This document shows, piece after piece, positions 35,690-45,622 of a stretch of DNA of 64,000 nt. The first letter of the stretch is position 1, and every line of letters begins with the position of its first letter. The position numbers and the translations under genes were made by a program. This DNA is from Phycisphaera sp. (lineage in GTDB: Bacteria; Planctomycetota; Phycisphaerae; Phycisphaerales; Phycisphaeraceae), in NCBI GenBank assembly GCA_016125215.1, contig WGMF01000016.1, positions 1-64,000 of the forward strand, in the 5' to 3' direction. Under the pieces are notes generated by a model that saw only the letters and a list, made by a program, of their open reading frames with translations, was not told the origin of the DNA and searched no databases.

Positions 35690-37177
35690 TTGAACGCTTT
35701 GTTTACCCCCGGACGTGTTGGCTTTTTTACCCTGTTCGCCAGGGTTGTGGCTTTAGCTGGAGTGGGGTGCGTGAGCCTGCCACTGTCAGCCCAGACCGCC
35801 GACCCCAATCCCACCGCGTCGTTCATTCAGAACAAGGGCGACAAGTCCAACCGTGTCGACTTCTTCCTGCTCGGCGATGGGTACACCGCAAGCGAGATCA
35901 ACACCACCTACACCAGCCACATCAACAACGTCCTGGACAACGGCTACTTCAACACGACCGGCGGTTACACGGGCATCACCAACCCTTACGTCCGCTACCG
36001 GAACTTCATCAACATCATCCGAGTGGATGTCAAGAGCGTGGACTCGGGGATCGACTACTACGACGGCTCGACATTCACAATCAAGAACTCAGCGTTGTCG
36101 GGCCAGCAAGGCTACCCCAGCTCGTCGACCATGTTTATCACCAACAGCAAGGCCGACGCCGCAATCAACACCGCCGGCGCAGCGCTGGGCTATACCCTGG
36201 CCGACGCCGATTGGAAACTGGTCTTTATCAACACGGCCAACTACGGCGGCGCCTCGTCGGGGGGGTACCCGGTCTTCTCCGCGGGCTGGTACAACGCGCC
36301 CGAGGTCGCCATGCACGAAGGCGGCCACGCCAATCACAACCTGGCTGACGAATACTCGGGGTCCGGCACCTACACCGGCAGCGAACCGACCCGCGTCAAC
36401 GTGACGAAAGACCCGACCGGCGCGAAGTGGAGTCAATGGTTGGGTTACAACGACCCGCAGACCGGCGTCGTCGGGGCCTACGAGGGCGCGCTGGGTAAAA
36501 ACTTCGGCATCTACAGGCCCAGCGACGAAACACTCATGAACCTGGTGTTCGGGGACAACGTCTTCGGGCCTATCGCACGTGAAAAAATCATCCTCGACAT
36601 CTACGACATCGTAAACCCGATGGACGCGTTCCTGAGCACCACGCCGACCTACACCCTCGCCGACAACCTGTGGGTCGATGTCGTCGACACCAATGTCATC
36701 AACGTCCAATGGAAGTTCGACAGCACCGTCATCACCGACCAGACCAGCGAAACGTTCGACCTCCAGCAGGCGGTCTCCCTGCTCGGCCCCGGCGTGCACA
36801 CCATCACCGCGCGGGCCTACGACACCATCCTCGACCACAATTTCTCCGACAACAACAACCCCGATCCGCTCGACCTCGTCCGCAGTAACCTCGACAAGCT
36901 TGAACAGAGCGTCAGCTACACCGTCAACATCGACTGGCTCGTGGGCGACGCGGACTTCGACGGCGACGTGGACAACGACGACCTGGTCATCGTCACCAAC
37001 GCCCTGGGCCATACCACATTCCTGGGCAACGCGGCGGGCGGCGACCTCAACGGCGACGGCTTCGTCAACCAGGCGGACCTTGACATCGTCACCGCACTGG
37101 TGCCCGAACCCACAAGCGCAATGCTCTTTGCAGTCTTCCTGGGCACGGTGCTGCGTGGACGCAGGAAAGTAACCTGA
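35690..37177 (+). CDS. M64 (IgA peptidase)-like metalloprotease with dockerin-like and PEP-CTERM modules
   Basis: 495 residues from a TTG start. A signal peptide (about 1-35, ending near SLPLSAQT) is followed by a zinc peptidase domain with RVDFFLLGDGYTASE and HEGGHANHNLADEY, where two histidines and a glutamate form an HExxH zinc site (H209, E210, H213) and the late aspartate fits the M64 pattern. Next come two calcium-binding dockerin-like loops (DADFDGDVDNDDL, DLNGDGFVNQADL) and a PEP-CTERM tail (VPEPTSAMLFAVFLGTVLRGRRK) for exosortase sorting. It probably acts at the cell surface. No exosortase gene is in the window. Convergent with the esterase by eight bases. Confidence 0.86.
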   Translation: MNALFTPGRVGFFTLFARVVALAGVGCVSLPLSAQTADPNPTASFIQNKGDKSNRVDFFLLGDGYTASEINTTYTSHINNVLDNGYFNTTGGYTGITNPYVRYRNFINIIRVDVKSVDSGIDYYDGSTFTIKNSALSGQQGYPSSSTMFITNSKADAAINTAGAALGYTLADADWKLVFINTANYGGASSGGYPVFSAGWYNAPEVAMHEGGHANHNLADEYSGSGTYTGSEPTRVNVTKDPTGAKWSQWLGYNDPQTGVVGAYEGALGKNFGIYRPSDETLMNLVFGDNVFGPIAREKIILDIYDIVNPMDAFLSTTPTYTLADNLWVDVVDTNVINVQWKFDSTVITDQTSETFDLQQAVSLLGPGVHTITARAYDTILDHNFSDNNNPDPLDLVRSNLDKLEQSVSYTVNIDWLVGDADFDGDVDNDDLVIVTNALGHTTFLGNAAGGDLNGDGFVNQADLDIVTALVPEPTSAMLFAVFLGTVLRGRRKVT

Positions 37178-37185
37178 ACAGCGAC

Positions 37186-40101
37186 CTACTCATTACTTTC
37201 CGCCAGCGTCGCCATCTGCCGAGCAAGCTCAGCAAAACTCTTCGGCCAGGCGTCGAGGGGGAATGACCTCGCTCCCGGTAGGGTCGGTGATGTGATCCCC
37301 GCAACGAGTTTTTCGCTTGGCTGGGCGTAAATGAACAACACCTTGTCCTGGCCGTAGGTCTTCGGCAGGCTCCGGGCGTAGGCCTCCAGTTCGTCGGCGT
37401 ATTCCGCGGGGCGGTAGCCGATGCTCTCGGGCGTCGGCACCCAGATCACACCCGCGACCGCCATCGGTGTCAGCGGGCTGACGCACCAGTTGTAGGCGTA
37501 GGTCGGAACCTCGTCGCCCCGCACGTCGGGACTGCTTCCGGGTGTGGGGAACTTGGGGTAGCCCAGCGGCGCGGTGGATAGATCGCCGCCTCGCTTGGCG
37601 ATGTCGAGGATCGTGATGACGCAGGCCTTGACCTGTTCAATGTGAAGGTCGAGCGCCGCCTTGGCGACATCCGATTCGGGGTATTGCAGGAACAACTCGT
37701 TGAGTCGCGCCCTGAACTCGGGGGCCTTCAAATCCCTGACACCCGCATAGGATGTCCACGACAACGGCGAGGCCATCTGGCCCTTGGCACCCGAGGACAT
37801 GGATACAAAACCCTGCGGAACCCCCGGACGGTTCAGGGTCTTGGCAAACGTGTAGGCAAACATCGTGACGCCGGCGTCATTGACCGCGTAGTCCGCGGGC
37901 AACCAGTGTGAGCGGTACTTTCCGCCACCGGTCTCGAAGCGACGCTTCCTCGGGCTGGCGTCGGTGCTGGCCTTCGTGTTGCGTTTGAACTCCCGAACCC
38001 ACGGTAAAGCCTCGGGAACCTTGGCGTCTTTCGCTCGTGGGTCGTATGCCATCTCGTTCGTGATCGCGCTGCCACCGGTGAGGTACCACACGTCCCCGAC
38101 GAGGATGTTGCCCACCTCTCCCCGGCGACCGTTGCTAGCCTCGACTACCAGCGTGATCGGCTGCGTCGAAGCCACCATCGCGGGCATCCTGACCGACCAC
38201 TGTTCGAGATCATTGGCGGTGGTCGTCATCACGTGATCACCAAGTTTCACCGTGACCTTCACCCCCGCGTTGGCGTGTCCCCACACGGGGATCGGCTTGT
38301 CACGCTGGACGATGACACCCGGTCGGTAGTATTCGGCGATGTGCAGCATCGGTCGTTCAAGCGCGGGCGCTTCGCCGAGTTCGGAACTGTCCGTGTCGTC
38401 TTCGCCGGCGTGCACTGTCTGCTGGTCTGGTAAGGCGGCCAGCTTGTCTTCCTGGAAGATCAGTTCACCGTTGACCGCGGCGAACGGCGTCGCGGGCAGG
38501 CCGGCTTTGTTGTAAAGGTTCGAGTTCTCCGGCACCGCGCTGTAGGCATACTGCACACCGATGGGCTTGGGCACGTCCTTGCTTGTGACCACAACCGCGT
38601 CGCCGACGATCTGCGCCTCGGCCGCGTGCCACTTGCGGTCTTCGCCGCACAAACGGAAATGGTTGAGTTGCACGCCCGGTGTGGGCACGGCGGGTTCAAC
38701 AAACTTGCCCGGTGTGCGGTAGTCCTTTTCCATCCCCTTGTTGCCGACCATGAGGCCGCCGAAGAGACTCTCCTTCTCGAACGACACGGTCACCTTGTCG
38801 CCCTCGATCTTGTAACCCTCATAGATCGGGCCGGTGTAGGCCACGTCTTTGCCGTACTCGTGCGCCAGCGCCCAGCGGGCCAGTCGCAAGCCGGGGTGGA
38901 GCTTGTTGAAGTAATGGATCCCGCCGGGGTTGGCGGAGTTCAGGTCGGTCTGCACCACCATGCCGACGTTCTTTCGGTTGTCGAGGAAAAACTTGAACTG
39001 CGCCTGACGGATGTCAGCAAAGCCCACGTTGTCCGGGTCGGGCGAACCGTAGGGCTGCATCTGTGTGAAGTAGAAAGGCATGTTGGGCATGTTCCACGCA
39101 TCGCGCCAGCCCTTGACGAGCGCCTCCATCCGCGCCGCGTAGATGCGGCTGTCCCCGGAGTTGCTTGTGCCCTGACACCAGATCGCGCCTCGCACGGCGT
39201 AAGGCACCACGGGGTTGATCTTGCCGCTGAAGAATTGCGAGGGCCCACGCCAAAGGCCCGCGATGCCGGGGAGGTTGGGCCTGGCCGGGATCGTCCCGCC
39301 GGCTTCCGAGATTTCAATAGCGCGCTTCTGCCAGTCTTTGAGGTCTTTGTAGTATTGCTCGAAAGCGTTGCGTCCCTGATCCGTCAGCACGTCGCCGTCG
39401 TGGATCAGGTCGGCGTCGACTTTCAGGAGCGGGTGGGCCTCGATGGCCTGTCGCTGCGTGAAAGCCTCGATGCGCGTGTTGCTGTGCGCGCTGAGCAGGA
39501 TGCCGACCGGGACGTTGAGTTGTTTGTATAGCTCGTAAGCAAACGACAGCGACAGCGCGGAAAAGTTGCTGGCATCCCGGCTGGATTTCCAGCCCCCATC
39601 CGAGGTCGCACGCTTCTGAGGGTAGAGCGCCGACACGGTGTTGATGCTGATCTCACGGACCGGCGCTTCGTCCTTGGCGTTAGCCAGCTCTCGCGCCAGG
39701 TCCGAGCACATGCTCTTGCCCGCGAGCCACACCATGTTCGACTGGCCCGATGAAAACCACACCTCGCCTACCAGCACGCGCTTGAGTTCAATGCTCTGCC
39801 CCGTGTTGTTCGACACCGTGAAAATGCGCTCTTCAAACGAAGCAACGAGTGGGTCCAGGTCGGTCCGCCACTCGCCCCGGTCATCCGCCTTGACCGACTT
39901 CGTCTGGCCCGCAAACGAAACTGTCACATCCCGGCCGGGCACGTCGAAGCCCCACACCGGCACTTTCACCCCACGTTGCAGGATCATGTTGTCGGTAAAC
40001 GGTGCCGACAGTTCCAATCCCCGATCCGTTTGATCCGCGACAGCGGTCATCGCATCAAGCAACAATGTCACCACCAGCAATATCAGCATCCGTTTAGACA
40101 T
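37186..40101 (-). CDS. Sialate O-acetylesterase-like protein with degenerate second copy
   Basis: 971 residues with a signal peptide (MLILLVVTLLLDAMTAVA). The first half is a SASA-type SGNH esterase: FTDNMILQRGVKVPVWG, then the nucleophile S121 in WFSSGQSNMVW, QGTSNSGD and the late histidine in FNKLHPGLR. The second half, from about residue 620, repeats the layout (RPGVIVQRDKPIPVWG, GDVWYLTGGSAI), but the GQSNM box has become GGSAI and no DxxH equivalent is seen, so it is probably inactive and perhaps binds substrate. Expected role is removal of acetyl groups from exported polysaccharide. The start at MSKRMLI gives the best signal peptide. Confidence 0.86.
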   Translation of the reverse strand: MSKRMLILLVVTLLLDAMTAVADQTDRGLELSAPFTDNMILQRGVKVPVWGFDVPGRDVTVSFAGQTKSVKADDRGEWRTDLDPLVASFEERIFTVSNNTGQSIELKRVLVGEVWFSSGQSNMVWLAGKSMCSDLARELANAKDEAPVREISINTVSALYPQKRATSDGGWKSSRDASNFSALSLSFAYELYKQLNVPVGILLSAHSNTRIEAFTQRQAIEAHPLLKVDADLIHDGDVLTDQGRNAFEQYYKDLKDWQKRAIEISEAGGTIPARPNLPGIAGLWRGPSQFFSGKINPVVPYAVRGAIWCQGTSNSGDSRIYAARMEALVKGWRDAWNMPNMPFYFTQMQPYGSPDPDNVGFADIRQAQFKFFLDNRKNVGMVVQTDLNSANPGGIHYFNKLHPGLRLARWALAHEYGKDVAYTGPIYEGYKIEGDKVTVSFEKESLFGGLMVGNKGMEKDYRTPGKFVEPAVPTPGVQLNHFRLCGEDRKWHAAEAQIVGDAVVVTSKDVPKPIGVQYAYSAVPENSNLYNKAGLPATPFAAVNGELIFQEDKLAALPDQQTVHAGEDDTDSSELGEAPALERPMLHIAEYYRPGVIVQRDKPIPVWGHANAGVKVTVKLGDHVMTTTANDLEQWSVRMPAMVASTQPITLVVEASNGRRGEVGNILVGDVWYLTGGSAITNEMAYDPRAKDAKVPEALPWVREFKRNTKASTDASPRKRRFETGGGKYRSHWLPADYAVNDAGVTMFAYTFAKTLNRPGVPQGFVSMSSGAKGQMASPLSWTSYAGVRDLKAPEFRARLNELFLQYPESDVAKAALDLHIEQVKACVITILDIAKRGGDLSTAPLGYPKFPTPGSSPDVRGDEVPTYAYNWCVSPLTPMAVAGVIWVPTPESIGYRPAEYADELEAYARSLPKTYGQDKVLFIYAQPSEKLVAGITSPTLPGARSFPLDAWPKSFAELARQMATLAESNE

Positions 40102-40298
40102 GGTCGAATATCCTTTGATTTCCAGAATACAACGTCGTCCAATACAATGATTCAAGTAGATGACTTATGCAATCCAAGTTGAAACTGACTTAAAACCAGC
40201 CTGCGTATGCGGTCGGATATCGCACACTCATAAACCGGCAAGCGTGTTTACGCAAAGCGCTCAGGCCGATGCGATTCGCGCCGGAGACAGGTGAAGCG

Positions 40299-40988
40299 TC
40301 ACTCTTGATCCGCGCGGCGAACCGCTTCACAGAATAGCCGGATAAGTCTGGCGTCCTTCACCCCGCGTGAAGACTCGACGCCACTCGACACGTCCACCGC
40401 ATAGGGACGGATCGTCCGCACGGCGTCCACGACGTTGTCGGGGTTCAGGCCACCGGCCAGGATCAGACGGGATCGGACACTCACATCACCCCCGGCTTCG
40501 CACGCCTTGAGCGTATCGTTGAGCATCGCGTGGTCGATGACGCGACCACTGCCGCCGCGAGCCGAAGGTAGGTGTGATTGGGGCGGGGCGTCCACGAGCA
40601 CCGCCGACAGGTTCGAGGGACGTTCATGCCAATTGTTGAAGGCCTCAACACCGGTTTGCACATCGGTGAAATGGACGGCTTTGAGGATACGGATCGGGGA
40701 CAAATCTTCCGCGGCCTGTTGCGTCTCGTCGCCGTGGAGTTGCACCGCGTCAAGGGCCAGCTCTTCAGCGAGCATTCGGATGTGATCGGTTTGCTCATCG
40801 ACGAACAGACCGACCGTTGCCACAAAGGGCGGCAGCGACTTGACGATGAGCGAGGCCTCGTGCGGTTTGACGTACCGCGGCGACTCTTTGACGAACACAA
40901 GCCCCACCGCGTCGGCACCGGCCTGGGCACAGGCCAAAGCCGTCCGCTCGTCCCGTACGCCGCAGATTTTGATCCGTGTCCTGTTCAT
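40299..40988 (-). CDS. trpF: Phosphoribosylanthranilate isomerase
   Basis: 229 residues; a TIM barrel catalysing the third step of tryptophan synthesis. IKICGVRDE holds the catalytic cysteine (C in KICG), VQLHGDE and LAGGLNPDNV are phosphate-site strands, and DVSSGVESSRGVKD is the C-terminal phosphate-binding signature. The enzyme stands alone here with no other trp genes. The insertion LPSARGGSGRVIDHAML is a normal loop before strand 6. Confidence 0.95.
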   Translation of the reverse strand: MNRTRIKICGVRDERTALACAQAGADAVGLVFVKESPRYVKPHEASLIVKSLPPFVATVGLFVDEQTDHIRMLAEELALDAVQLHGDETQQAAEDLSPIRILKAVHFTDVQTGVEAFNNWHERPSNLSAVLVDAPPQSHLPSARGGSGRVIDHAMLNDTLKACEAGGDVSVRSRLILAGGLNPDNVVDAVRTIRPYAVDVSSGVESSRGVKDARLIRLFCEAVRRADQE

Positions 40989-41000
40989 GACAAGAAGCAG

Positions 41001-41149
41001 TTTAGCCTCGAATGAACGCGAATGAACGCGAATGGAAACAGAATAACAAAGAGATACTAATCAACACGGGTTGAAGGCACGGCCTGTGTCATGAGGGCCA
41101 TGAGTCAATCCGGTTTCATTTGCGTTTATTCGCGTTCATTCGCGGCTAA
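41001..41149. repeat. Inverted GCGAATGAAC repeat between trpF and the helicase gene
   Basis: The left arm (41001-41035) reads TTAGCCTCGAATGAACGCGA and continues with the same 10-bp period. The right arm (41115-41149) is the reverse complement, ending in CGCGGCTAA. The right arm abuts the TGA stop of the helicase gene at 41150-41152; the left arm lies upstream of trpF, so here only one stop codon is involved. Confidence 0.85.
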
Positions 41150-43438
41150 TCAGAACTCCACCCGTTGCAGCCGGGCGTATTCGAGGATGAGCGTCTTGGA
41201 GCCGACGGTGTTGAAGTGGACCTTGGCGCGGGTCTGCAGGCCGGAGGTGGCAATGTTAACCACACGGCCGAGGCCGAACTGCGGGTGACGCACGTTTGTG
41301 CCCGGGGGAAACTCTGACGCCAGGCCGGTGGCGTCGAGGCGGTCGAAGGGGTCGCTCTCCTCGCCGCCCGAGTCTTCGGTCTCGATACCCTCGCTGGGTA
41401 ATTCATTGAGGAACGCGCTGCGGATGGTCGGTTGGGTCTGGCCGAAGATCGTCCGGCGTCTGGCACGGGTGATCGAGAGCCTGCGCATGGCGCGGGTGAT
41501 GCCGACAAAAAGCAGTCTGCGTTCCTCTTCGAGTTCTTTTTCGTTGTCCCGGCTGCGCTGGTGGGGGATCAGCCCGTCCTCGAAACCGACGATCACGACG
41601 GCGGGGTACTCCAGGCCCTTGGCGGCGTGGAGGGTCATAAGTGTGACCATGCCGTCGGTGGCACGGGCGGGGTCGCCTTCGAGCGAGTCGACGTCACTCA
41701 CGAGGCTGACCTGTTCGAGGTAGCCTAACAACTTGTTATTCACGCCCGGCTGGGGCTGTTCGTCGAGTTGGGCCTGGGCATCGGCGTCGGACTCGTATTG
41801 CTGGACACTGGTGATGAGTTCGCCGAGGTTGGCTAACCGTTCGCTGTCGGGGTCGCCCTTGTCGTTGCGGTAGTAATCTTCGAGGCCCGACTCACGCAGG
41901 ACGCGCTCGACGAACATGCGCAGCGACGGCGTGGTGTCGTGGGTGGGGGAGGGCTGGTTTTCAATCAGCCCCGCGTCGCGCCGCCAACCGAGCAGTTGGG
42001 CGTTGAATTTCTGCACCGCCGAGACCGCACGGGCGTTGAGCGCCGTGACCGGTCGCACGTCGTCGAGCACGTCGGCAAGGGGGAGTTGATGCGCGGTGGC
42101 GTAGGCCTGCATCGCCTTGACCGTGTTGTCGCTGATCCCGCGTGCGGGGGTGTTGATGATGCGCAGCAGGTTGACCTCGTCGCTGGGGTTGGCCAGCACG
42201 CGCAGGTAGGCAATCAGGTCCTTGACCTCCTTGCGGTCGTAGAAGGCTGTGCCCCGTGCGATCTGGTAGGGCACCGCCGCGGCGCGGAACGCCTCTTCAA
42301 GCGATCGGCTCAAGCTGTTCACGCGGTAGAACACCGCCATGCCCGACCAGGGGATGGCCTGCCGGTCGTGCAGGAGAGTGAGGTGTTCGACAACCCACCG
42401 GGCCTCGTCGCGTTCGTCGGCACAGGTGACGACAAGGGGTTTGTCGCCCTGTTCGTTTTCGGTCCAGAGGCGTTTGTGTTTACGCTGGCGGTTGCGCTGG
42501 ATCAGCGCGTCGGCCGTGTCGAGGATGCGCTGCGTCGAGCGGTAGTTCTGTTCGAGCTTGACGATCGCGGCGTCGGGGTAGTGGGTTTCAAAGTCGAGGA
42601 TGTTGCGGATATCCGCGCCGCGCCAGGCGTAGATCGACTGGTCCGGGTCGCCGGTGGCACAGATGTTGGGCCTGGCACGCCCCGATGCCAGCGCGTGGGC
42701 CAGGACGAACTGGGCGTGGTTGGTGTCCTGGTATTCGTCGATGAGCAGGTACTGGTAACGGTCGCGCAGCGCCTCGGTAACATCCGTCTGCTCGCGCAAC
42801 AACCGCACGCACAGCAGCAGCAGGTCGTCGAAGTCCACCGCGTTGGAGGCCCGCAGGATCGACTGGTACTTCGAGAAGAGCTGGGCGACTTTTTTGTCAA
42901 AAAACCCCGAAGCGGCGGCCGCGAACGCCTCGGCGTCGATCAGCTCGTTCTTGGCGTTGGAGATCGTGGCCAGCACACGCGCGGGGGGGAAGTTGTTCGA
43001 GCTGAAATCGAGGTCTTCGAGCGCCCGCTTCATCGCCCGCTGCTGGTCGGCGGTGTCGTAGATGGTGAAGGTCGGTTTCAATCCCACGAGGTCGGCGTAA
43101 TCCCGCAGGATGCGGGCACAGAAACTGTGGAAGGTCATCACCGTCGTCGCGCGGGCCTGACGCTCGGAGAGCGAACGCCCTACGCGCTCGCGCATCTCGC
43201 CCGCCGCCTTGTTGGTGAAGGTGATCGCCAGGATATTCCACGGCGCGATGCCCACGCCTTTGACGAGATACGCGATCCGCCTCGTGATGACGCGCGTCTT
43301 GCCCGACCCCGGACCGGCGAGCACCAGGAGTGGCCCCTCGACGTGCGTCACCGCTTCACGCTGCGGCTCGGTCAGGTCGGCGAGCATGTCGTCATCACGT
43401 TGTATGCCCGCGTGCGTCTGTCCCGCTTCAATCGTCAT
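41150..43438 (-). CDS. pcrA: UvrD/PcrA-type ATP-dependent DNA helicase
   Basis: 762 residues; superfamily 1A 3'-5' helicase for repair and recombination. Motifs in order: Q motif LTEPQREAV, Walker A AGPGSGKTRVI, Ia FTNKAAGEMRERV, II LLIDEYQDTN, III GDPDQSIYAWRGAD, IV NYRSTQRIL, V TLHAAKGLEYPAVVIVG and VI ERRLLFVGITRA. The C-terminal part (GTNVRHPQFGLGRVVNIATSG to VEF) is the PcrA/UvrD tail that can bind RNA polymerase. The frame may begin at MLADLTEPQ, 17 codons downstream of the ATG shown. Gene symbol is by best resemblance. Confidence 0.93.
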   Translation of the reverse strand: MTIEAGQTHAGIQRDDDMLADLTEPQREAVTHVEGPLLVLAGPGSGKTRVITRRIAYLVKGVGIAPWNILAITFTNKAAGEMRERVGRSLSERQARATTVMTFHSFCARILRDYADLVGLKPTFTIYDTADQQRAMKRALEDLDFSSNNFPPARVLATISNAKNELIDAEAFAAAASGFFDKKVAQLFSKYQSILRASNAVDFDDLLLLCVRLLREQTDVTEALRDRYQYLLIDEYQDTNHAQFVLAHALASGRARPNICATGDPDQSIYAWRGADIRNILDFETHYPDAAIVKLEQNYRSTQRILDTADALIQRNRQRKHKRLWTENEQGDKPLVVTCADERDEARWVVEHLTLLHDRQAIPWSGMAVFYRVNSLSRSLEEAFRAAAVPYQIARGTAFYDRKEVKDLIAYLRVLANPSDEVNLLRIINTPARGISDNTVKAMQAYATAHQLPLADVLDDVRPVTALNARAVSAVQKFNAQLLGWRRDAGLIENQPSPTHDTTPSLRMFVERVLRESGLEDYYRNDKGDPDSERLANLGELITSVQQYESDADAQAQLDEQPQPGVNNKLLGYLEQVSLVSDVDSLEGDPARATDGMVTLMTLHAAKGLEYPAVVIVGFEDGLIPHQRSRDNEKELEEERRLLFVGITRAMRRLSITRARRRTIFGQTQPTIRSAFLNELPSEGIETEDSGGEESDPFDRLDATGLASEFPPGTNVRHPQFGLGRVVNIATSGLQTRAKVHFNTVGSKTLILEYARLQRVEF

Positions 43439-43525
43439 GCGACGATTCTAGCACACTCTGATTTAGCTCGGTCGCCCCCGGATTGCGACTGGTGGGGCGT
43501 GGTCTGAAACGATACCTCTTGATGT

Positions 43526-44380
43526 TCAGTGGCTCACCAGCCAACCCAGGTTGAAAATCGAAAACCCCGTAAAGGCCTTGAGCAGCATGTCGCCCGCCGC
43601 CAGGCCTGCCACGACATAGAGCGTTGCGGCAAAGGGTTTCTCGGGCACACGCTTGTGAAGCCAGATGCCCATGAGCGTGCCCACGGGGATGAGCGGGATG
43701 AACCAGATCGAATCGTGCAGCGTCTGCGCGTTGATGAGCGGTCGGCCGTCGTCGGTCATGGGCAAAAGCAAAAACGTCGGCAGCTTCGCGGTGTTGATGA
43801 GCAGGAAATAAAACAACTGCGTGCTGACGAATCGCTGCTTGTTGAGCTTTTCCTGAAGGAGATACACCGTGATGATCGGGCCGGCCGAGTGGTTGAGCGT
43901 CGAAGCGGTGCCGGCCACGGTGCCTACGACGACGGACGACGCGGGGTGCGAGGGCAACGTCGGCACCTCTCGGCCCGTGAGACGATATGCCTGCAACAAC
44001 ACCACCGCGAGGCAGATCGAACCCACCATCACGGTCATGAAGAAGTTGAAACTCTCCGGCGATTCACCCCGCAGATGCACGAGCACGAGTGTGCCCGTTC
44101 CCACGCCGATCACCGCGCCCGGGAGCAGCCACTTGAGCAAACGCCACTCGTAATGCCCGAGGTGGTGCAGGTTGGCCAGGATGTCGCAGGCAATGAGCAG
44201 AGGCAGCATCATCCCCAGCATCTGCCGCGGCCCGACGGCCAGGCTCATCAGCGGCACCGCCAGGATCCCGATGCCCCCGCCAAACCCCGCCTTGGCAATG
44301 CCGATCACCAGCACCGCAGCGCCGATGCAGACGAAATACCACCAGGCTGGGATGTGCGCGGGGATCGTGGGGAAGAACAT
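43526..44380 (-). CDS. TauE/SafE (DUF81)-type membrane transporter
   Basis: 284 residues and about eight membrane segments. The family motif IGIAKAGFGGGIGILAVPLMSLAVGPRQMLGMMLPLLIACDI is in the first third, and NHSAGPIITVYLL in the middle echoes the second repeat. Members export sulfite or organosulfur compounds. The start at MFFPTIPAHIPAWWYF is preferred over a frame extending to 44551 because the extra 57 residues are unlike a transporter. A sulfur link with the sulfatases downstream is possible but not shown. Confidence 0.85.
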   Translation of the reverse strand: MFFPTIPAHIPAWWYFVCIGAAVLVIGIAKAGFGGGIGILAVPLMSLAVGPRQMLGMMLPLLIACDILANLHHLGHYEWRLLKWLLPGAVIGVGTGTLVLVHLRGESPESFNFFMTVMVGSICLAVVLLQAYRLTGREVPTLPSHPASSVVVGTVAGTASTLNHSAGPIITVYLLQEKLNKQRFVSTQLFYFLLINTAKLPTFLLLPMTDDGRPLINAQTLHDSIWFIPLIPVGTLMGIWLHKRVPEKPFAATLYVVAGLAAGDMLLKAFTGFSIFNLGWLVSH

Positions 44381-44666
44381 GGGGCGATAGTTTACGGTAT
44401 CACCGGCACACACGGTCGGTTGATGAAAAAGAACGGCTGCAAACCCGGTTTGGTTTCGCAGCCGATGGAGGGGGTGGGGATCATCGTCGCCCACAGTGGA
44501 CCAGCGTCGGATCCGTGAAATGGCCGGTGTGCCGATCTCCGCGATCGACACCGCTCCGCAATAATCGATGCACTCAGCGGAGATGCGTGAAAAGAGTGGC
44601 TCATTGGGTCTTAGTGGCGATTATCAACGCAGATCGACACCGTCAGACTTATGTTTGGAATGATGC

Positions 44667-45590
44667 TTATTTCGCTGGGGATCGCCGTGGACGCTTGAGG
44701 GCAATGGACAAAAGCAGCACGCTGATGAGTGTGCCCGGCTCGGGGACCGCGGCGAACTGGCTGTTATGGTCGACCACAGCCCAGACGTTCCCGCCGTCCT
44801 GGGGGTTTTCGCGTGTGCCGGGGATGCCGATGTCGGTGCCCCAACTGCCCAGAAAGCTTGCAAGGTTTTCTTCGGTCACGCCATACTCCAGCACGAACTG
44901 GGCCCAACTGCCCTGGTAGTTCTCCACCACGTTGGACCCGATGTTGAAGTTGCCCCACTCGCTCGTGGGCGGGGTGTTGTACCAATCCCAGCCGGACAGC
45001 GGCCCGACGGTGGGGACCCAGTAATCATCGACCCAGCTCGTGGTGTCGTAGGTCAGGTCGGCTCCGGGGTCGAGCGTGTTGACGGTGATGTTGAACAGCG
45101 CAGCGTGCTGGGCCTCGGTCAAGAGGACCGTGGCGGGCGTGTCGTACATCTGGAACAAGGCGACCTCGTCGTAACTGACCTGGATAGTGAACACATCGGT
45201 CTGGTGGACCGGTCCCCGGCTCAGGCCGTTCACCGGCTGGGCAATGCCGCTCACGTCAAAAGCATCGCTGAGCAACATGCCGTGGCCAGCCGAGTCGAGC
45301 ATGGGCACGACTGTCGAGGTGAGGTAAGACTCGTTGGCGGTGGGTTCGCGGTAGTCGATGGTGACCGTGGTCGCAGAGCTTGCAGTCCCGGCCAGGATGC
45401 TCACGGTGCTCATGAAGTTCGTGTTGGGGGACTGAAAGGTGATGCCCGCGTAGCTTTGCCCCTGGGCAATCTCAAATGAAGCGCCGGGCAGGAGGGTGTA
45501 AACATCCGCACGAACCGACGAGACCGCAGAGCCGACCATGACGACAAACGCAAGCACAGCAAGGACACGCCACGATTTAACTGGGATCAT
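44667..45590 (-). CDS. PEP-CTERM exported protein of unknown function
   Basis: 307 residues. A signal peptide (VLAVLAFVVMVGSAVSSVRA) and a C-terminal VPEPGTLISVLLLSIALKRPRRS sorting tail mark an exosortase substrate. The middle is strand-rich and polar (FEIAQGQSYAGITFQSPNTNF) with no recognised enzyme motif. AGGAGG sits eight bases before the ATG. A palindrome lies 33 bases upstream. The proteins of this class are usually sent to the cell surface or matrix. Confidence 0.85.
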   Translation of the reverse strand: MIPVKSWRVLAVLAFVVMVGSAVSSVRADVYTLLPGASFEIAQGQSYAGITFQSPNTNFMSTVSILAGTASSATTVTIDYREPTANESYLTSTVVPMLDSAGHGMLLSDAFDVSGIAQPVNGLSRGPVHQTDVFTIQVSYDEVALFQMYDTPATVLLTEAQHAALFNITVNTLDPGADLTYDTTSWVDDYWVPTVGPLSGWDWYNTPPTSEWGNFNIGSNVVENYQGSWAQFVLEYGVTEENLASFLGSWGTDIGIPGTRENPQDGGNVWAVVDHNSQFAAVPEPGTLISVLLLSIALKRPRRSPAK

Positions 45591-45622
45591 GCTTCGAGCC
45601 TCCTGCGGCCTTCACTGGACAT

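Noticed and set aside
41939-43507. 522-codon open frame opposite the helicase gene
   Set aside because: Antisense shadow of a gene with all eight helicase motifs.
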